The translations under genes and the position numbers were made by a program. The notes under the pieces are model-generated. The model made no database searches. It saw only the letters and a list, made by a program, of their open reading frames with translations, and had not been told where the DNA came from. Source: Gorsachius magnificus (lineage: Eukaryota > Chordata > Aves > Pelecaniformes > Ardeidae). Taken from it: DNA of 64,000 nucleotides. The stretch covers positions 122,341,337-122,405,336 of the forward strand of contig CM067083.1 in NCBI GenBank assembly GCA_034008185.1, read 5' to 3'. Shown here piece by piece: positions 21,483-31,830 of the stretch (its first letter is position 1; each line of letters starts with the position of its first letter).

Positions 21483-22978
21483 ATGAAGATCCTCTGCCTG
21501 CTCTTCCCATTCTTCCTCCTGTTGGTCCAGGGTGCTGCAGGTGAGAGGGGAAGAGGGGAGATGGGTGAGGTGTGAGCCCCCATCAATGAGGTCTTCCATG
21601 TTCTAGGAAGTGACCCTATTTTTTAGAGGTGCTCAAAGGAGGTAATGGTTTTGTGGCTTTGCTCCAGCATGAAAAGTCATGCGATGGGATATGCCAAAGG
21701 ATGCTCTCACAATGCCTGTTCCTCTGAGAGTTGAGGGGCTGGTGGGGAGAGAGCCATCCAGGAATAAGAGCTTGGCTCCTTCTGTGGGTTATGGAGGGAC
21801 TGAGTTCTGGGCTCCAGCCTGGGAATTTAGCTGCTGCTCTGGGGGGTGTCTCTGGGTGAGCTTCCATTGCAATAGCTGAAGTCTCAGCCTATGCAGCCTA
21901 CCCTGCTCACCCAAAAAATATATGAGGAAGTCTGTTGTCTGATCACAGATACTTAGCACCTTTGAGGACCCCTAGATGTGTGTGATTCTGAGATATCAAA
22001 GTTCCCTAACCCAAGCTGGATGAGCTAGCCAGGGCTTTATGGATGAGCTGCTCCTTTTGCAGGGACAGTGGGAGGATGGAAAATATTTGTTTGTACCACA
22101 AATTGCCAGGGATACCTGTGCCTCAGGGCTTCATCTGATAGTCCTTGTAGGTAGTTAACTTGCTGCTGAAGGTGCAATTATGGTCATTTTAATACGTGGC
22201 CCACAAAGTGGGTTGAAATCCTAGTGGAGTGCCAGCCCTTCTGGAATGACAGAATATTTTCCCAAGTTATCTTTTCCTTTCAACTGTTTCTCTGTACAGG
22301 TGCAACTCTGGGTCCACAAAGTGAAAGTCAATGTAAGCAAGAAGGGGGATTCTGTAGTTTCTTGACGTGCTATCACCCTTATCACATCTTTGGAAGGTGT
22401 TCAACTTTTATGGTTTGCTGCAAAAGGTAAATTCTAAAGTCAAACATTCAGGAATTGGCCCTCTTCTTTCTTGGCCAAAATAGATCTGCTTTTCTCTTTA
22501 CATCCACACTGCTGGATAACACCCTCCTCATGTTGAGAGGCAGAGGCCAGGGTAGGAAGGTTAAAGTTCCTTGGTAAAATTGCTTGAACCTGCCCCATGT
22601 GGGCCCAAAGAAGCCCAAATTCAGCCAGCATCTTCCCAGTCCCCCTCAGTCTCATGAGAACAGGCTTGGGTATTTCATGAAGACTTTCCCATACTGTTGG
22701 AATGTGAAGTTTGATCTTTGTGTAGTGTGGGGCATGGGATCATCTCCTTGAGGTTTCTGAAGAGCCTTGGGTTCAAGGCTGCAACCACTAAGGAAAGTAC
22801 AGGTCCAAGTCATCTGTAATAAGAACTGGAGCTTATCTGAGGAGGGGTTGTCCAGTAATTCCCCACAGATCCTTATAATAGGAAAAGTGGCAGAGAGACT
22901 GGAGGAAGACAAAGAAGGAACATAGGAAATAAATATCGGTGACCACATATTGTGCTTTGCTTATGCAGGAAATGGTGA
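21483..22978 (+). CDS. AvBD1-like beta-defensin precursor, second gene
   Basis: Secreted antimicrobial peptide precursor of 64 residues. The coding exons are 21483-21540 (signal MKILCLLFPFFLLLVQGAAG; exon 2 starts at 21453), 22300-22426 (acceptor GTACAG, donor GTAAAT) and 22969-22978 (acceptor ATGCAG), reading K-W then TGA. The peptide exon has six cysteines, with CKQEGGFC, 'FLTC', 'FGRC' and 'MVCCKRKW'. The FC-x-FL-x-C and CCKR-x-W pattern places it with AvBD1, although GGFC recalls AvBD3. Intron 3 aligns with that of the other AvBD1/3 genes. The polyadenylation signal is at 23190-23195, directly followed by a CR1 tail. It is more diverged from the other three paralogues than they are from each other. 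Confidence 0.9.
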
Positions 22979-23189
22979 TGAACCACTGAACTTTCTGAGC
23001 AGGACATCCCTCTGACTTCTGGCTCTTGGAACTGGCTCCTGATGTCCTCTCCCCTCCCTGCCTCTGCTGTCCCCATGGTGTGAAAGCAGGAGTGGAAGCG
23101 CTGTTCCTGCTGAGAGCTCATGGGCTGGAGACATACTATCATGGGCCTGATGTTGTTTACAAGCAGCAGAGGCTGCTTTTCCCAGCTTC

Positions 23190-23195
23190 AATAAA
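23190..23195 (+). promoter_or_regulatory. Polyadenylation signal of AvBD1-like gene 2
   Basis: AATAAA followed by GACATGTAG, in the same 3'UTR context as the other AvBD1/3 genes. A CR1 insertion begins about 12 bases later. Confidence 0.8.
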
Positions 23196-23206
23196 GACAT
23201 GTAGTT

Positions 23207-24095
23207 TCACAGAATCACAGACTGGTTGAGGCTGGGAGGGACCTCTGGAGGTCATCTGGTCTGACCCCTCTGCTCAAGTTGGCCACCCAGAGCTGTTTGC
23301 TGAGGACCTTGTCCGGATGGCTTTTAATTATCTCCAAGGATGGAGACTCCACAATTTCCCTGGGCAACCTGTGCCAGTGCTTGGTTGCCCTCACAATAAA
23401 AAAGTGTTTCCCAGAGTGCAGTGCCTGTGTTTCAGTGCGTGCCCATGGCCTCTGGTCCTGGCACTGGGCACCACTAAAAAGAGCCTGGCTCCATCCTCTT
23501 TGCACCTTCCCTTCAGGTATTTATACACATTAATAAGATCCCCTGTCCTGAGCCTTCTCTTCTCCAGGCTGAACAGTCCCAGCTCTTTCAGCCTTTCATC
23601 ATAGGCATTCTGAAATGCTCCAGTCCCTTCATCATCTTGGGGCTCTTCAGTACCTCCATGCCTGTTTTGGACTGGGGAGCCCAGGACTGGACACAGTACT
23701 CCAGGTGTGGCCTAACAAGTGCTCAGTAGAGGGGAAGGATCACCCTCCTCAACCTGCTGGCAATACTTGGCCTGATGCAGCCCAGGATACCTTCAGGATG
23801 GCCACCTTTGCCACAAGGGACCATTCATGACTTACGCTCAGCCTGGTGTCCACCAGGACCCCCAGGTCCTTTCTTGCAAAGCTGCTTTTCAGCTGAGTGG
23901 CCCCCAGCATATATTGGTGTGTGGATTGTTCCTCCCCAGGTGTAGGACATTGAAATTCTCCATGTTGAACTTCGTAAAATTCCTGCCAGCGCATTTTTCC
24001 AGCCTGTCAAGGTCCCTCTGGGTGGCAAAACAACCCCCTGGGGTATCAGCCAGTCCTCCCAGTTTGGTGTCATTTGCAAGCTTGCTGACAGTAAT
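23207..24095 (-). mobile_element. CR1 LINE 3' end, minus strand
   Basis: The CR1 3' terminus (ACAGAATCACAGA) is at the left edge, followed on the minus strand by the 3'UTR and decayed C-terminal ORF2 sequence up to a 'CTTGCAAATGACACCAAACT' block at about 24085. Many frame breaks. Confidence 0.88.
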
Positions 24096-24790
24096 CTACA
24101 TTTTAATGTTTCCCAGTTTCCAGGGAGGAAACAGGATGCCTCCTCCTCTTCTTCCATCTGGAGACCATACAAGACTAGCCCTTTTACAAACCAACACACA
24201 AAGCTGAAAGGTTACAGTGTGCTGGGCCAAGATGAGGAGGACCCCAGGGTCTCCAGGATGAGTAGTGCCCACACAAGGGACACGCTGCCCAGCACAGACC
24301 TCCATAAGTGTCTGCTTCTGCTGGTGCCTGTGGCTGCCAGGGACAAGGACCAGGACAGCGGTGACACTTGGCCATTCATAGCAAGCAATATACTGTTTAG
24401 TGAAGCCAGAATTTTTGTCAAGGTAATGGTTAAGGCTTGAAAAACATCAGCAAGACATTTCAGGTTTTGAAAGCTTTTCCTTTTTAGAGGAACCTCAACA
24501 GCTGGTGGCCAGCTACCCATTGTCTCCTGCCGCATTGAGAAATAACGATGTTTCCTGCCCTTCACTTCCATGTGTGCACTTCATTCCTGACATAACCGTA
24601 AAAGGTTACATTGCCAAGCGATGCCCCTCGAGGGAATATTAAGCATTTGGGCAAGTTCAGGCAGAACTGCAGGATGTGAGAGAGGGGTTGAGACAAGAAG
24701 AAATATTTCAGTACCAAATATTATGTGACCTGTGAAGTTTGTATACCATATCTTCTACAATATATACCTCATGCAATACATCTGGGGGGA
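24096..24790. other. Non-coding spacer
   Basis: Nothing recognised between the two CR1 fragments. Confidence 0.4.
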
Positions 24791-25355
24791 TTCATAGAAT
24801 CATAGAATCATTTAGGTTGGAAAAGACCTTTAAGATCATCAAGTCCAACTGTTACCCTAACCCTGCCACCCCACCACTAAACCCTGTCCCTAAGCACTGC
24901 GTCTGCCCGGCTTTTAAATACCCCCAGGCATGGGGACTCAACCCCTTCCCTGGGCAGCCCCTTCCAGTGCTTGACAACCCTTTTGGGGAAGAAATTTTTC
25001 CTAATGTCCAACCTAAACCTGCCCTGGCACAACTTGAGGCCATTTCCCCTCATCCTATCTCTCATTACCTGGGAGCAGAGACCAGGCTCCCAGGTTCCCC
25101 CGCTCCCCCCTCCTGTCAGGTAGTTGTAGGGATTGATGAGGGGTCCCCTCAGCCTCCTCTTCTCCAGGCTGAACACTCCCAGGGCCCTCAGCCACTCCCC
25201 AGCAGCCTGGGGCTCCAAACCCTTCACCAGCTTTGTTGCCCTTCTCTGGACATGTGCCAGCAATGCAATGTCTTTCTTGTAGTGAGGGGCCCAACACTGA
25301 ACCCAGCATTCGAGGGGTGGCCTCACCAGTGCAGAGTACAGGGGCAGTTCCTCTG
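24791..25355 (-). mobile_element. CR1 LINE 3' end, minus strand
   Basis: It starts with TCATAGAATCATAGAATCAT and runs on the minus strand through the 3'UTR into the C-terminal ORF2 region, which keeps about 150 residues in one frame (25326-24877). Confidence 0.93.
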
Positions 25356-27238
25356 ACTTAATTTGGGTGACTACAGACGCAGTGGTGGCTAGACTGCCAT
25401 TGCAGTCAGTAGAATCAGGAGAACCAACAGACTGGTGAGGACAGCTTCCGTTGCTTGAACGTTGGCAGCAGTGCCATTTCTAGCGCTGCGTGATATTCTG
25501 CCTGGTCTCCATGTGCTGTTGTGGAACAGTCAAGAACTCTTGCAAGTCTTGTCTGTTACAGGGCTGTAAAAATTAAAATCTGTAATTTTAAATGTCATAA
25601 ATGAGATCTTGTAAGGACCTTTTCTGTATAGTTCATTAACACCATTGAGCATTGTTTAGTGTAGGAAATCCTACGAGGAACTGCAGGCTAGGTGTTTCGT
25701 GTCCATAATGTATTTGGGCTAAAGGTGAATATAATAATAATAATATAATATAATATAATATAATATAATATAATATACTTATTCTGCTTTCTGCTGGTTA
25801 AGGAATAGTCAACAACTGTGTTCTTTGTGAGCTAATTCCTTTGTACACTTGCATTTCTCAGCAAAACTTACGACTTCTGTCATGATGACAACTAAAACCA
25901 CCCTGATGTTTTCTAGGCATGGATTTTCACTGATTTGTCTCTGTTCTGGTGTCTTTTTTCCCCTCTAAATAGAGTGCTCGACTTGCTTTCAGCCGTAAGG
26001 CTCCTATGCATTCTCTTTGCTTTTCTCTTAGCAGTGTCCAATAGAAAGCAAGCCTACAGCCTACAACAAAGAGAAAAAATAAAAAGAAATAAACATGCAG
26101 AGGCATTTTTCTAAAACCTCCCAATCAGTTTTGAACTGCTTTTTGAGGGTGGACATAATCTAACTGCTCTAAGTGCACTGAAAAGAGGCCCGAAGCATGA
26201 AATTTTGCCTGAATGCATGGCCATGCTACATGTTGGATGCTTTTTTAGACACATTCCCTCTGGGGGACAGCAGTACCCTCTCAGCCCCTGTTGACGTGTG
26301 GGCAAGCTCTGCCAACTGTCTCACTGCACGACAGGGCCAGACTGCCAGCTAGCACCAGGCAGAGGCTCTACAACTTGTCCAGGCATGCATCCCTCCAAAC
26401 ACCCATTTTTCCAAAAACTTTGCATTATGTTTGATGTGAGTATAGGAAATCATGCCACAGAGATTTAGAAGTTGGGTGGGACACCTGACAATAAGTTTGT
26501 TCTCTACTGAGAAGTCCAAAGAAATAGTTATAGGACATACAACTGCTGCAATTTTGGCAGGAAAACAAATTCCCTCCTGAAAACATTTCAGAAATGTGTG
26601 TATCCCAATGGAGAACTGAAGGGAGTGTGCTGTATGGTGGAGGGAGTGGGAGAGGAGCTAATGAGGAGAGACCTGTATAAGCTGTTCTCCATCTATTATT
26701 TTTTATGCATCCTGTCCAGAGGGACGGGTCGGGGGAAAAAAAAGCAAAACTTACATCCATTGCTGTGAAATTACAGGGCAAACAACTTCTGGAAAGAAAA
26801 GAACTGGCATAAATTGTTGCACTATTTGAAAAAAAAGGCCTACATCTTTCCCAGGATGCTCATGGGCATCTTCCAGAAGCCAGAACATTGAGTCTCACGT
26901 GCTGATATTTTAATGGATGGTGGGCATCTAGGTTGTGAGTTATTTCTCTTTACCTGAGAAAAGATTTCTGCATAGTAAGAAAAAAAGGATTTGGCATCAG
27001 ATTCCTGCAAGGGGAAGCTGAATTCTTCTAGCCAGCCTATCTCTTGGTACTGGAGGGTAAGGCCTTCAGTCCATGTCTGTCTATCCCTGGACAGCTATAT
27101 GTCTCAGAAAAGCCCAAATTAAGGAGCAGTTGGCACTGTAAATTGTTGCTCTCCAGTGTTTATGTGTCAAAACCCATCGCCCTCAGCCAACACAACAGAC
27201 GCCCATGTTTCAGTGATGTGCATGCTAAGCAACAACAA
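25356..27238. other. Intergenic stretch downstream of AvBD2
   Basis: AT-rich non-coding DNA. Apart from the microsatellite at 25729-25777 nothing is recognised. Confidence 0.5.
25729..25777. repeat. (TATAA)n microsatellite
   Basis: About eight tandem TATAA units preceded by a few TAA units. Confidence 0.95.
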
Positions 27239-27244
27239 TTTATT
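27239..27244 (-). promoter_or_regulatory. Polyadenylation signal of AvBD2
   Basis: AATAAA on the minus strand about 190 bases after the AvBD2 stop. Confidence 0.65.
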
Positions 27245-27434
27245 CAAAAGGAGGGAAAGCAATGGAAAATACATTTGGATTTACTCTACATCATAAAGCT
27301 TTTTGCATTAAAAATGAAAGGTACATGAAGCTTTGTAGCAGGATCCGGTGACTTGATCAGTAAGGGGATTCAAAGCAAATTCCTAGGTTTAGAAGAAATT
27401 TTCATTGCTCTTGAATGGACAGTCCATAAAGTTT

Positions 27435-28444
27435 CTATACATTCCATGGCCTGCACAAGAAAAAAAAAAAAGATTCAGATTCTCTTTCTGCTTGTATTCC
27501 CTCCCTACTTACTCTCAGTCCATGCATATTTTCCTCCTGGGTATAAATACTTTCCAAATTATCTAATGTCATGTGTAGTCATGCTGGGACAGGCCTGTGC
27601 ACTCATACGTTTGAGTAAGAAGAGTATTTTCTTATTGCTTCAGGAAAAGGAGGGAATTAAATTGATATCCCTTAATATTGGGGTGAATGCATTCATTCCT
27701 GGGTGAAAACAGAAGGCTAACTTTCACGTGATCATTTCATTTTACAACACCGTTGCAGTTCTTGCACACATTTGATGGCACCCAGAGAGCTGTGTTCACC
27801 CTACAGCATAACTGAATTCCCTTCTGTTCCCTGCACAGCACAGCAGCCCAGTTCTGCAAATACCAAGCCCTGATATTTTGCTCTGGCATAGAAGCTGTAA
27901 AGGGGTCAAACAGGGCTGGGACAGCACAAGGCTGACATCTCTGACTTTATTCTTCTTGCTGGGGCGGATCATGGTGCACATGTCAGGAGAAAGAGCACCA
28001 TGGAGCTCAACCTACTTCAACGCCTGAATGTCCTCATGGTGCAATAAGTTTTTTTCCTTATATCCACCTTGAACATTCAATAGCACCTTGGGGTGAGGAC
28101 TCAGGCAAAATAGATTTGTCTGCTCATACTGCAGATAAACCTTGGTGAATGTCAAACTCACGATTTGCAGCAGGAGCGGAACCCAAAGCAACTTCCAACT
28201 TTTATCAGATGAAAGGGGCATCTTCCAAAATGACAGGTCCCTTTTCTACAAAGAAACATGTCCCGTTGGGGTGAAGACAAACCTGCAACAATAACAAAAA
28301 ATTTTACCCAGTAGTGCTTAAAATGTGCTGGGAAATTTACTTCAGGTGCACAAAAATCCCCCCCTAGCATCTCTTTTCCATCTTACCTGGAGACACCTGG
28401 AGTGCCAAGAAGAGGAGAGAAAAGAGCAGGTAAAGGATCTTCAT
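27435..28444 (-). CDS. AvBD2: Avian beta-defensin 2 precursor
   Basis: Secreted antimicrobial peptide precursor of 64 residues, minus strand. The coding exons are 28444-28387 (signal MKILYLLFSLLFLALQVSPG; exon 2 begins near 28465), 28282-28162 (acceptor TTGCAG, donor GTGAGT) and 27450-27435 (acceptor GTGCAG), ending S-P-W-N-V then TAG. The mature exon has LSSPQRDM, then 'CRKGTCHFGRC' and 'HLIKVGSCFGFRSCCK', almost the same as chicken AvBD2, which has CHFGGCPSHLIKVGSCFGFRSCCK and ends W-P-W-N-A. The first loop is short (C-x4-C), as is typical for AvBD2. The promoter and exon 1 lie near 29800, with a G-rich tract in intron 1. Confidence 0.95.
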
Positions 28445-28465
28445 GACTGCGGATTTGCTGTATCA

Positions 28466-29705
28466 CTGTAGGGAAGAGGACCAAGAAAGATGTATGACAC
28501 ACAGTCCCTGGGATCTACAGTCTTCTGAACTGTACAAATACTGTCTTAATCAAAATGGCATTTATATTGCCTTTTTCTTCAAACTTTCAAAAATAACCAC
28601 TAAGACCCATACGCCATCATGACTGCTGTGTGAGCATTTCTGGGAACAGTAAACATATATGGGGCAACACGCTTTCAAGATATGTGATCATTAAGTTATT
28701 TTAATAGTTTGATAGCTTGGATTTCTTTCACATTTTGCAAATAGTCCTTTGCCAAAATGCAATCACAAATTTATTTTTAGTTAGATGTTTTATCTAATGA
28801 GTAAACAACACTAAACAAAATGAGGTGGTTATATGGTCAGCTTACAAACTTCCGAAAAAAAGTGTTCATATTGCAAGGTTAAAATTTATCAAGAAATAAC
28901 AGCTAAAATCAGCTCGCTTAAAATCTTCAGTCTTAGTCTACAAGCAGCAGTTCCAGTATGGAAATGTATAACCAAATCAGTTCCTGTTAGACAGATGAAA
29001 TTTGAAGAATGAACATGTAAAGCCTTCATTGAAAGAGTTAATAATGGAACTAATAGCAGCAAAATGGGGTAAGATCACCTAGAAGAGGGCTTATGGGTAA
29101 AGAAGGGGTAGTTAATGTCATGGAACTTGTCATTAGAGAACCTTCTGATCTGTCACAAAGTGTATTCTCTTCAGCAAGGAAGGGAAATGAGGTTGCTCTG
29201 CAAACAAAATGGTAGAGGGTGGCTCAAACCAGATTTGAAAATAGTATTAGAAGTTTATACAAATGTCTATATATTTGAAAATATCAGGAAAAACAAGTAG
29301 GCAAAGTTAACAATTCTGAAAATTAAATGAAGTTCTTAACATAGAGACATAGATAAAAAATATGTACTGGTTTCCGTCAAAGAGACCACCAATTTCCCTG
29401 GACCACAGACATCTCTAATCTGACCCTACCATATTTTTTCCTATGAGTTAGTAAGCAGAGTATTTTTATCAAATATTCTAGCTATTAGCACATATTTGAA
29501 CTACATATTCAACCTGTGCAATTTCTGGAAAACTTAGATTAACCTTTTTTAGCAACCCACAAATGAGGTTAATAATGCAGAGGTTTGGGGTTTTGGTTTT
29601 AGGGTTGTGGTTTGGGGTTTTTTGGGGGTTTGGGGTTTTTTGGGGTTTTTTTTGAGAAAAAGACAGCAGCAGACATTGAAAGACTGAAAAGAATTGAGAA
29701 GTTAC
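28466..29705 (-). other. Intron 1 of AvBD2
   Basis: AT-rich sequence between the inferred non-coding exon 1 (ending near 29706) and the signal-peptide exon. It holds the G/T tract at 29583-29653. No other gene seen. Confidence 0.5.
29583..29653. repeat. G-rich tract (possible G-quadruplex) in AvBD2 intron 1
   Basis: About 70 bases made only of G and T apart from one A, with seven runs of three or more G separated by T-rich loops. It starts about 50 bases inside intron 1. Confidence 0.85.
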
Positions 29706-30050
29706 CAGGTTATCAGGTGGGTCCCAGAAGCCAAACAAGACCTGGTCTTGGTCCTTTCCTTCCAGAGGGCTTTGGCTGTGGGGCTGAGATCCGCTTTTAT
29801 AATGTGTTTCCTAAGGGGGGTGGCAACTGCTTTCTCTTCTCAGCAAGCACACATTGAGCCAATCAAAAAATTACCCATTTTTTTTTTTGTGACTTCTAAT
29901 CCAACCAGCATCAAGTTGCTTTTCATTTCCCGGTGAAAAAAAACCCAGGCTTTCTCTCCAAACCTACTGAAACTTTTCTTCTGGAAAATCCCAGGTTATT
30001 CATGCAATACCTCTTGTGACACTCCAGTTTGTGTAAGATACGTTAAGCCA
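29706..30050 (-). promoter_or_regulatory. Promoter and non-coding exon 1 of AvBD2
   Basis: On the minus strand: TATAAAA (29801-29795), ATTGG (29863-29859), and an upstream block with GTGTCACAAGAGG (30022-30010), a GCAAT half-site (30004-30008 on plus) and TAACGTATCTTACACAAACT (30045-30026). Exon 1 is inferred to run from about 29770 to 29706 with donor CTG|GTAACT. The upstream blocks recur at the AvBD1/3 and AvBD7 genes. Confidence 0.6.
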
Positions 30051-30809
30051 CTGTGGTATGTGTCAAACATCTTGGGACATACGTTGAACTGTTCCTGCTT
30101 GGGAGCAACATAATCCATTGCAATATAAAACATCTGTGTGCTTCTCTGCACTCCCAGTTAGTTTGTTTTCTGTTCCACAGATATAGAAAGTAAGAACACA
30201 GAATGGACAGATGAAACTAAAACAAAGGTCCGTTGGCTTAGTGACTCAGGATGCCTAAGAGCACATAATGTACAGAAATAAGGTGAGTGCATTGTGGCTG
30301 TGTCCCTGTACACCCTTCCAGCTGATGGAAAATACATGAGTTTAGGGAAATCCAGTGCCAGAGGCTGTCTCTAGACCCCCAGGCTGCAGAGCTCCCGATT
30401 GAGCTTTTTTCCATGACTCCAGCTAATCTCCTTGTCCTTATCACCGCCACAGGACCTTCAGTTGATAATTCCACAAACATATTATGCCTTAGGTGAGCAT
30501 TCATTTTTTGATTATCTGCTCTCAGTCTGCCAGTTGGTCATGTCTGCTTTTTCTGCCATGGGAAGTGGCATATAAATATTCCATTTTCACCTACTGGTGC
30601 TGTGGTCTTTTCTTACACTCCCTGTCTGTCTGCATTCCCACACTGAAAAGAGGGATTCTGTCAACCACATCTATCACTAAGTTTTCTAAATGGATCCAGA
30701 TATTTCAGCGGATCATTCCTGTTGTACATTTATCTTATATTCTCAGTTCTGTTCCACCCTTTTGGGAATGGGCTGGCTAGAATTGCATGCAATGGCCAAA
30801 AAAAAATAA
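30051..30809. other. Spacer upstream of AvBD2
   Basis: No gene or repeat recognised. Confidence 0.4.
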
Positions 30810-30992
30810 AAATGCTTAGGGACATGGTTTAGTGGTGGGATGACAGGGTTAGGGGAACAGTTGGACTTATCATAGAATCATAGAATCATAGAATGTTTTG
30901 TGTTGGAAGGGAGCACTAGAGGTCATCTAGTCCAACCCCAGACTTGATGATCTTAAAGGTCTTTTCCAACCTAAATGATTCTATGATTCTAA
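30810..30992 (+). mobile_element. CR1 3' end, plus strand, interrupted by a second CR1 end
   Basis: A 5'-truncated CR1 tail begins near 'GCTTAGGGACATGGTTTAG' and ends in ATTCTATGATTCT. It is split at 30868 by 72 bases of a minus-strand CR1 3' end (30869-30940). Confidence 0.92.
30869..30940 (-). mobile_element. Very short nested CR1 3' end with target duplication
   Basis: 72 bases consisting of the CR1 terminus (three CATAGAAT repeats) and 'GTTGGAAGGGAG...CATCTAGTCCAAC'. It is flanked by the 5-base duplication GACTT (30864-30868 and 30941-30945). Confidence 0.85.
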
Positions 30993-31529
30993 ATACATCT
31001 TGGATTTGTGTCGTGCCTAATCATATTTATTCTTTTGTTTTCAGCTCCTTTTCTCCTGCTTAATTCCTAACATTTGCCTTGTCTTTTTGTCCGCAGGTAA
31101 CACTGACATTTCTAGAGCGGCATCCACAGTGAAGTCTACAATTGCATTAGTGCAGTTTTGAAGGAACCCCTAGATGCTCCCCTGCGACTTCATGCTGGTT
31201 CGGTTTGCAGAGGGCTTTTCACATGTGCGAACTAGATTCCTTAGGAGGAAAATGAGTGGGAAGTTTTGCTTTGATGGTACTCCAAAGGTACTCTGAAGGT
31301 ACTCCAGCGCCTAGTGGGGCATGAACCAACCTGTGGGCTACACCACCTCAAGGTCCTGTAGAGTGTACATAACATTTCTGTCTTTTGGAAACCTGGAGAG
31401 TTTGGACTGCAGGACCAGCAATTTTAAGAGAGGCTGAAGGCCCCACCTTTGCTCAGCTTGGAGAAGGCATGGCTAAGTATCATCTAATTGCTGTTCACAA
31501 CTAACTAATAGTAGCTATAGAGAAGATGA
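30993..31529. other. Non-coding spacer
   Basis: Nothing recognised. Confidence 0.4.
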
Positions 31530-31539
31530 AGCCACAGTC

Positions 31540-31830
31540 TTATCAAAGGTGCACAGTGGAAGGATGAGGGGTAATGGATACAAATTACAATGAGAGAAAT
31601 TCCAGTTAGATATAAGGAAAAAAACCCTGTCTCAATGAGGGTCGTCAAACACTGGAATGGGGGCCCAGAGAATTTATAGAATCTTGATTCCCATATAGAT
31701 ATTCAAACTCAACTGGAAAAAGCTCTAAGCAACCTGGTCTATCTTTGAAACTGGCTCTGTCTGGAGGGATGGAGGGACCAGATAGTCTCCAAACACGCAT
31801 TTCAACCTACATTGTTTTGTGGTTTATTCA
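31540..31830 (+). mobile_element. Old, degraded CR1 3' region
   Basis: The CR1 landmarks are recognisable ('GGATGAGGGGTAATGG', 'GTTAGATATAAGGAAAAA', 'GTCAAACACTGGAATGGG', 'AGCAACCTGGTCTA'), but with many indels and no intact reading frame. Confidence 0.75.
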
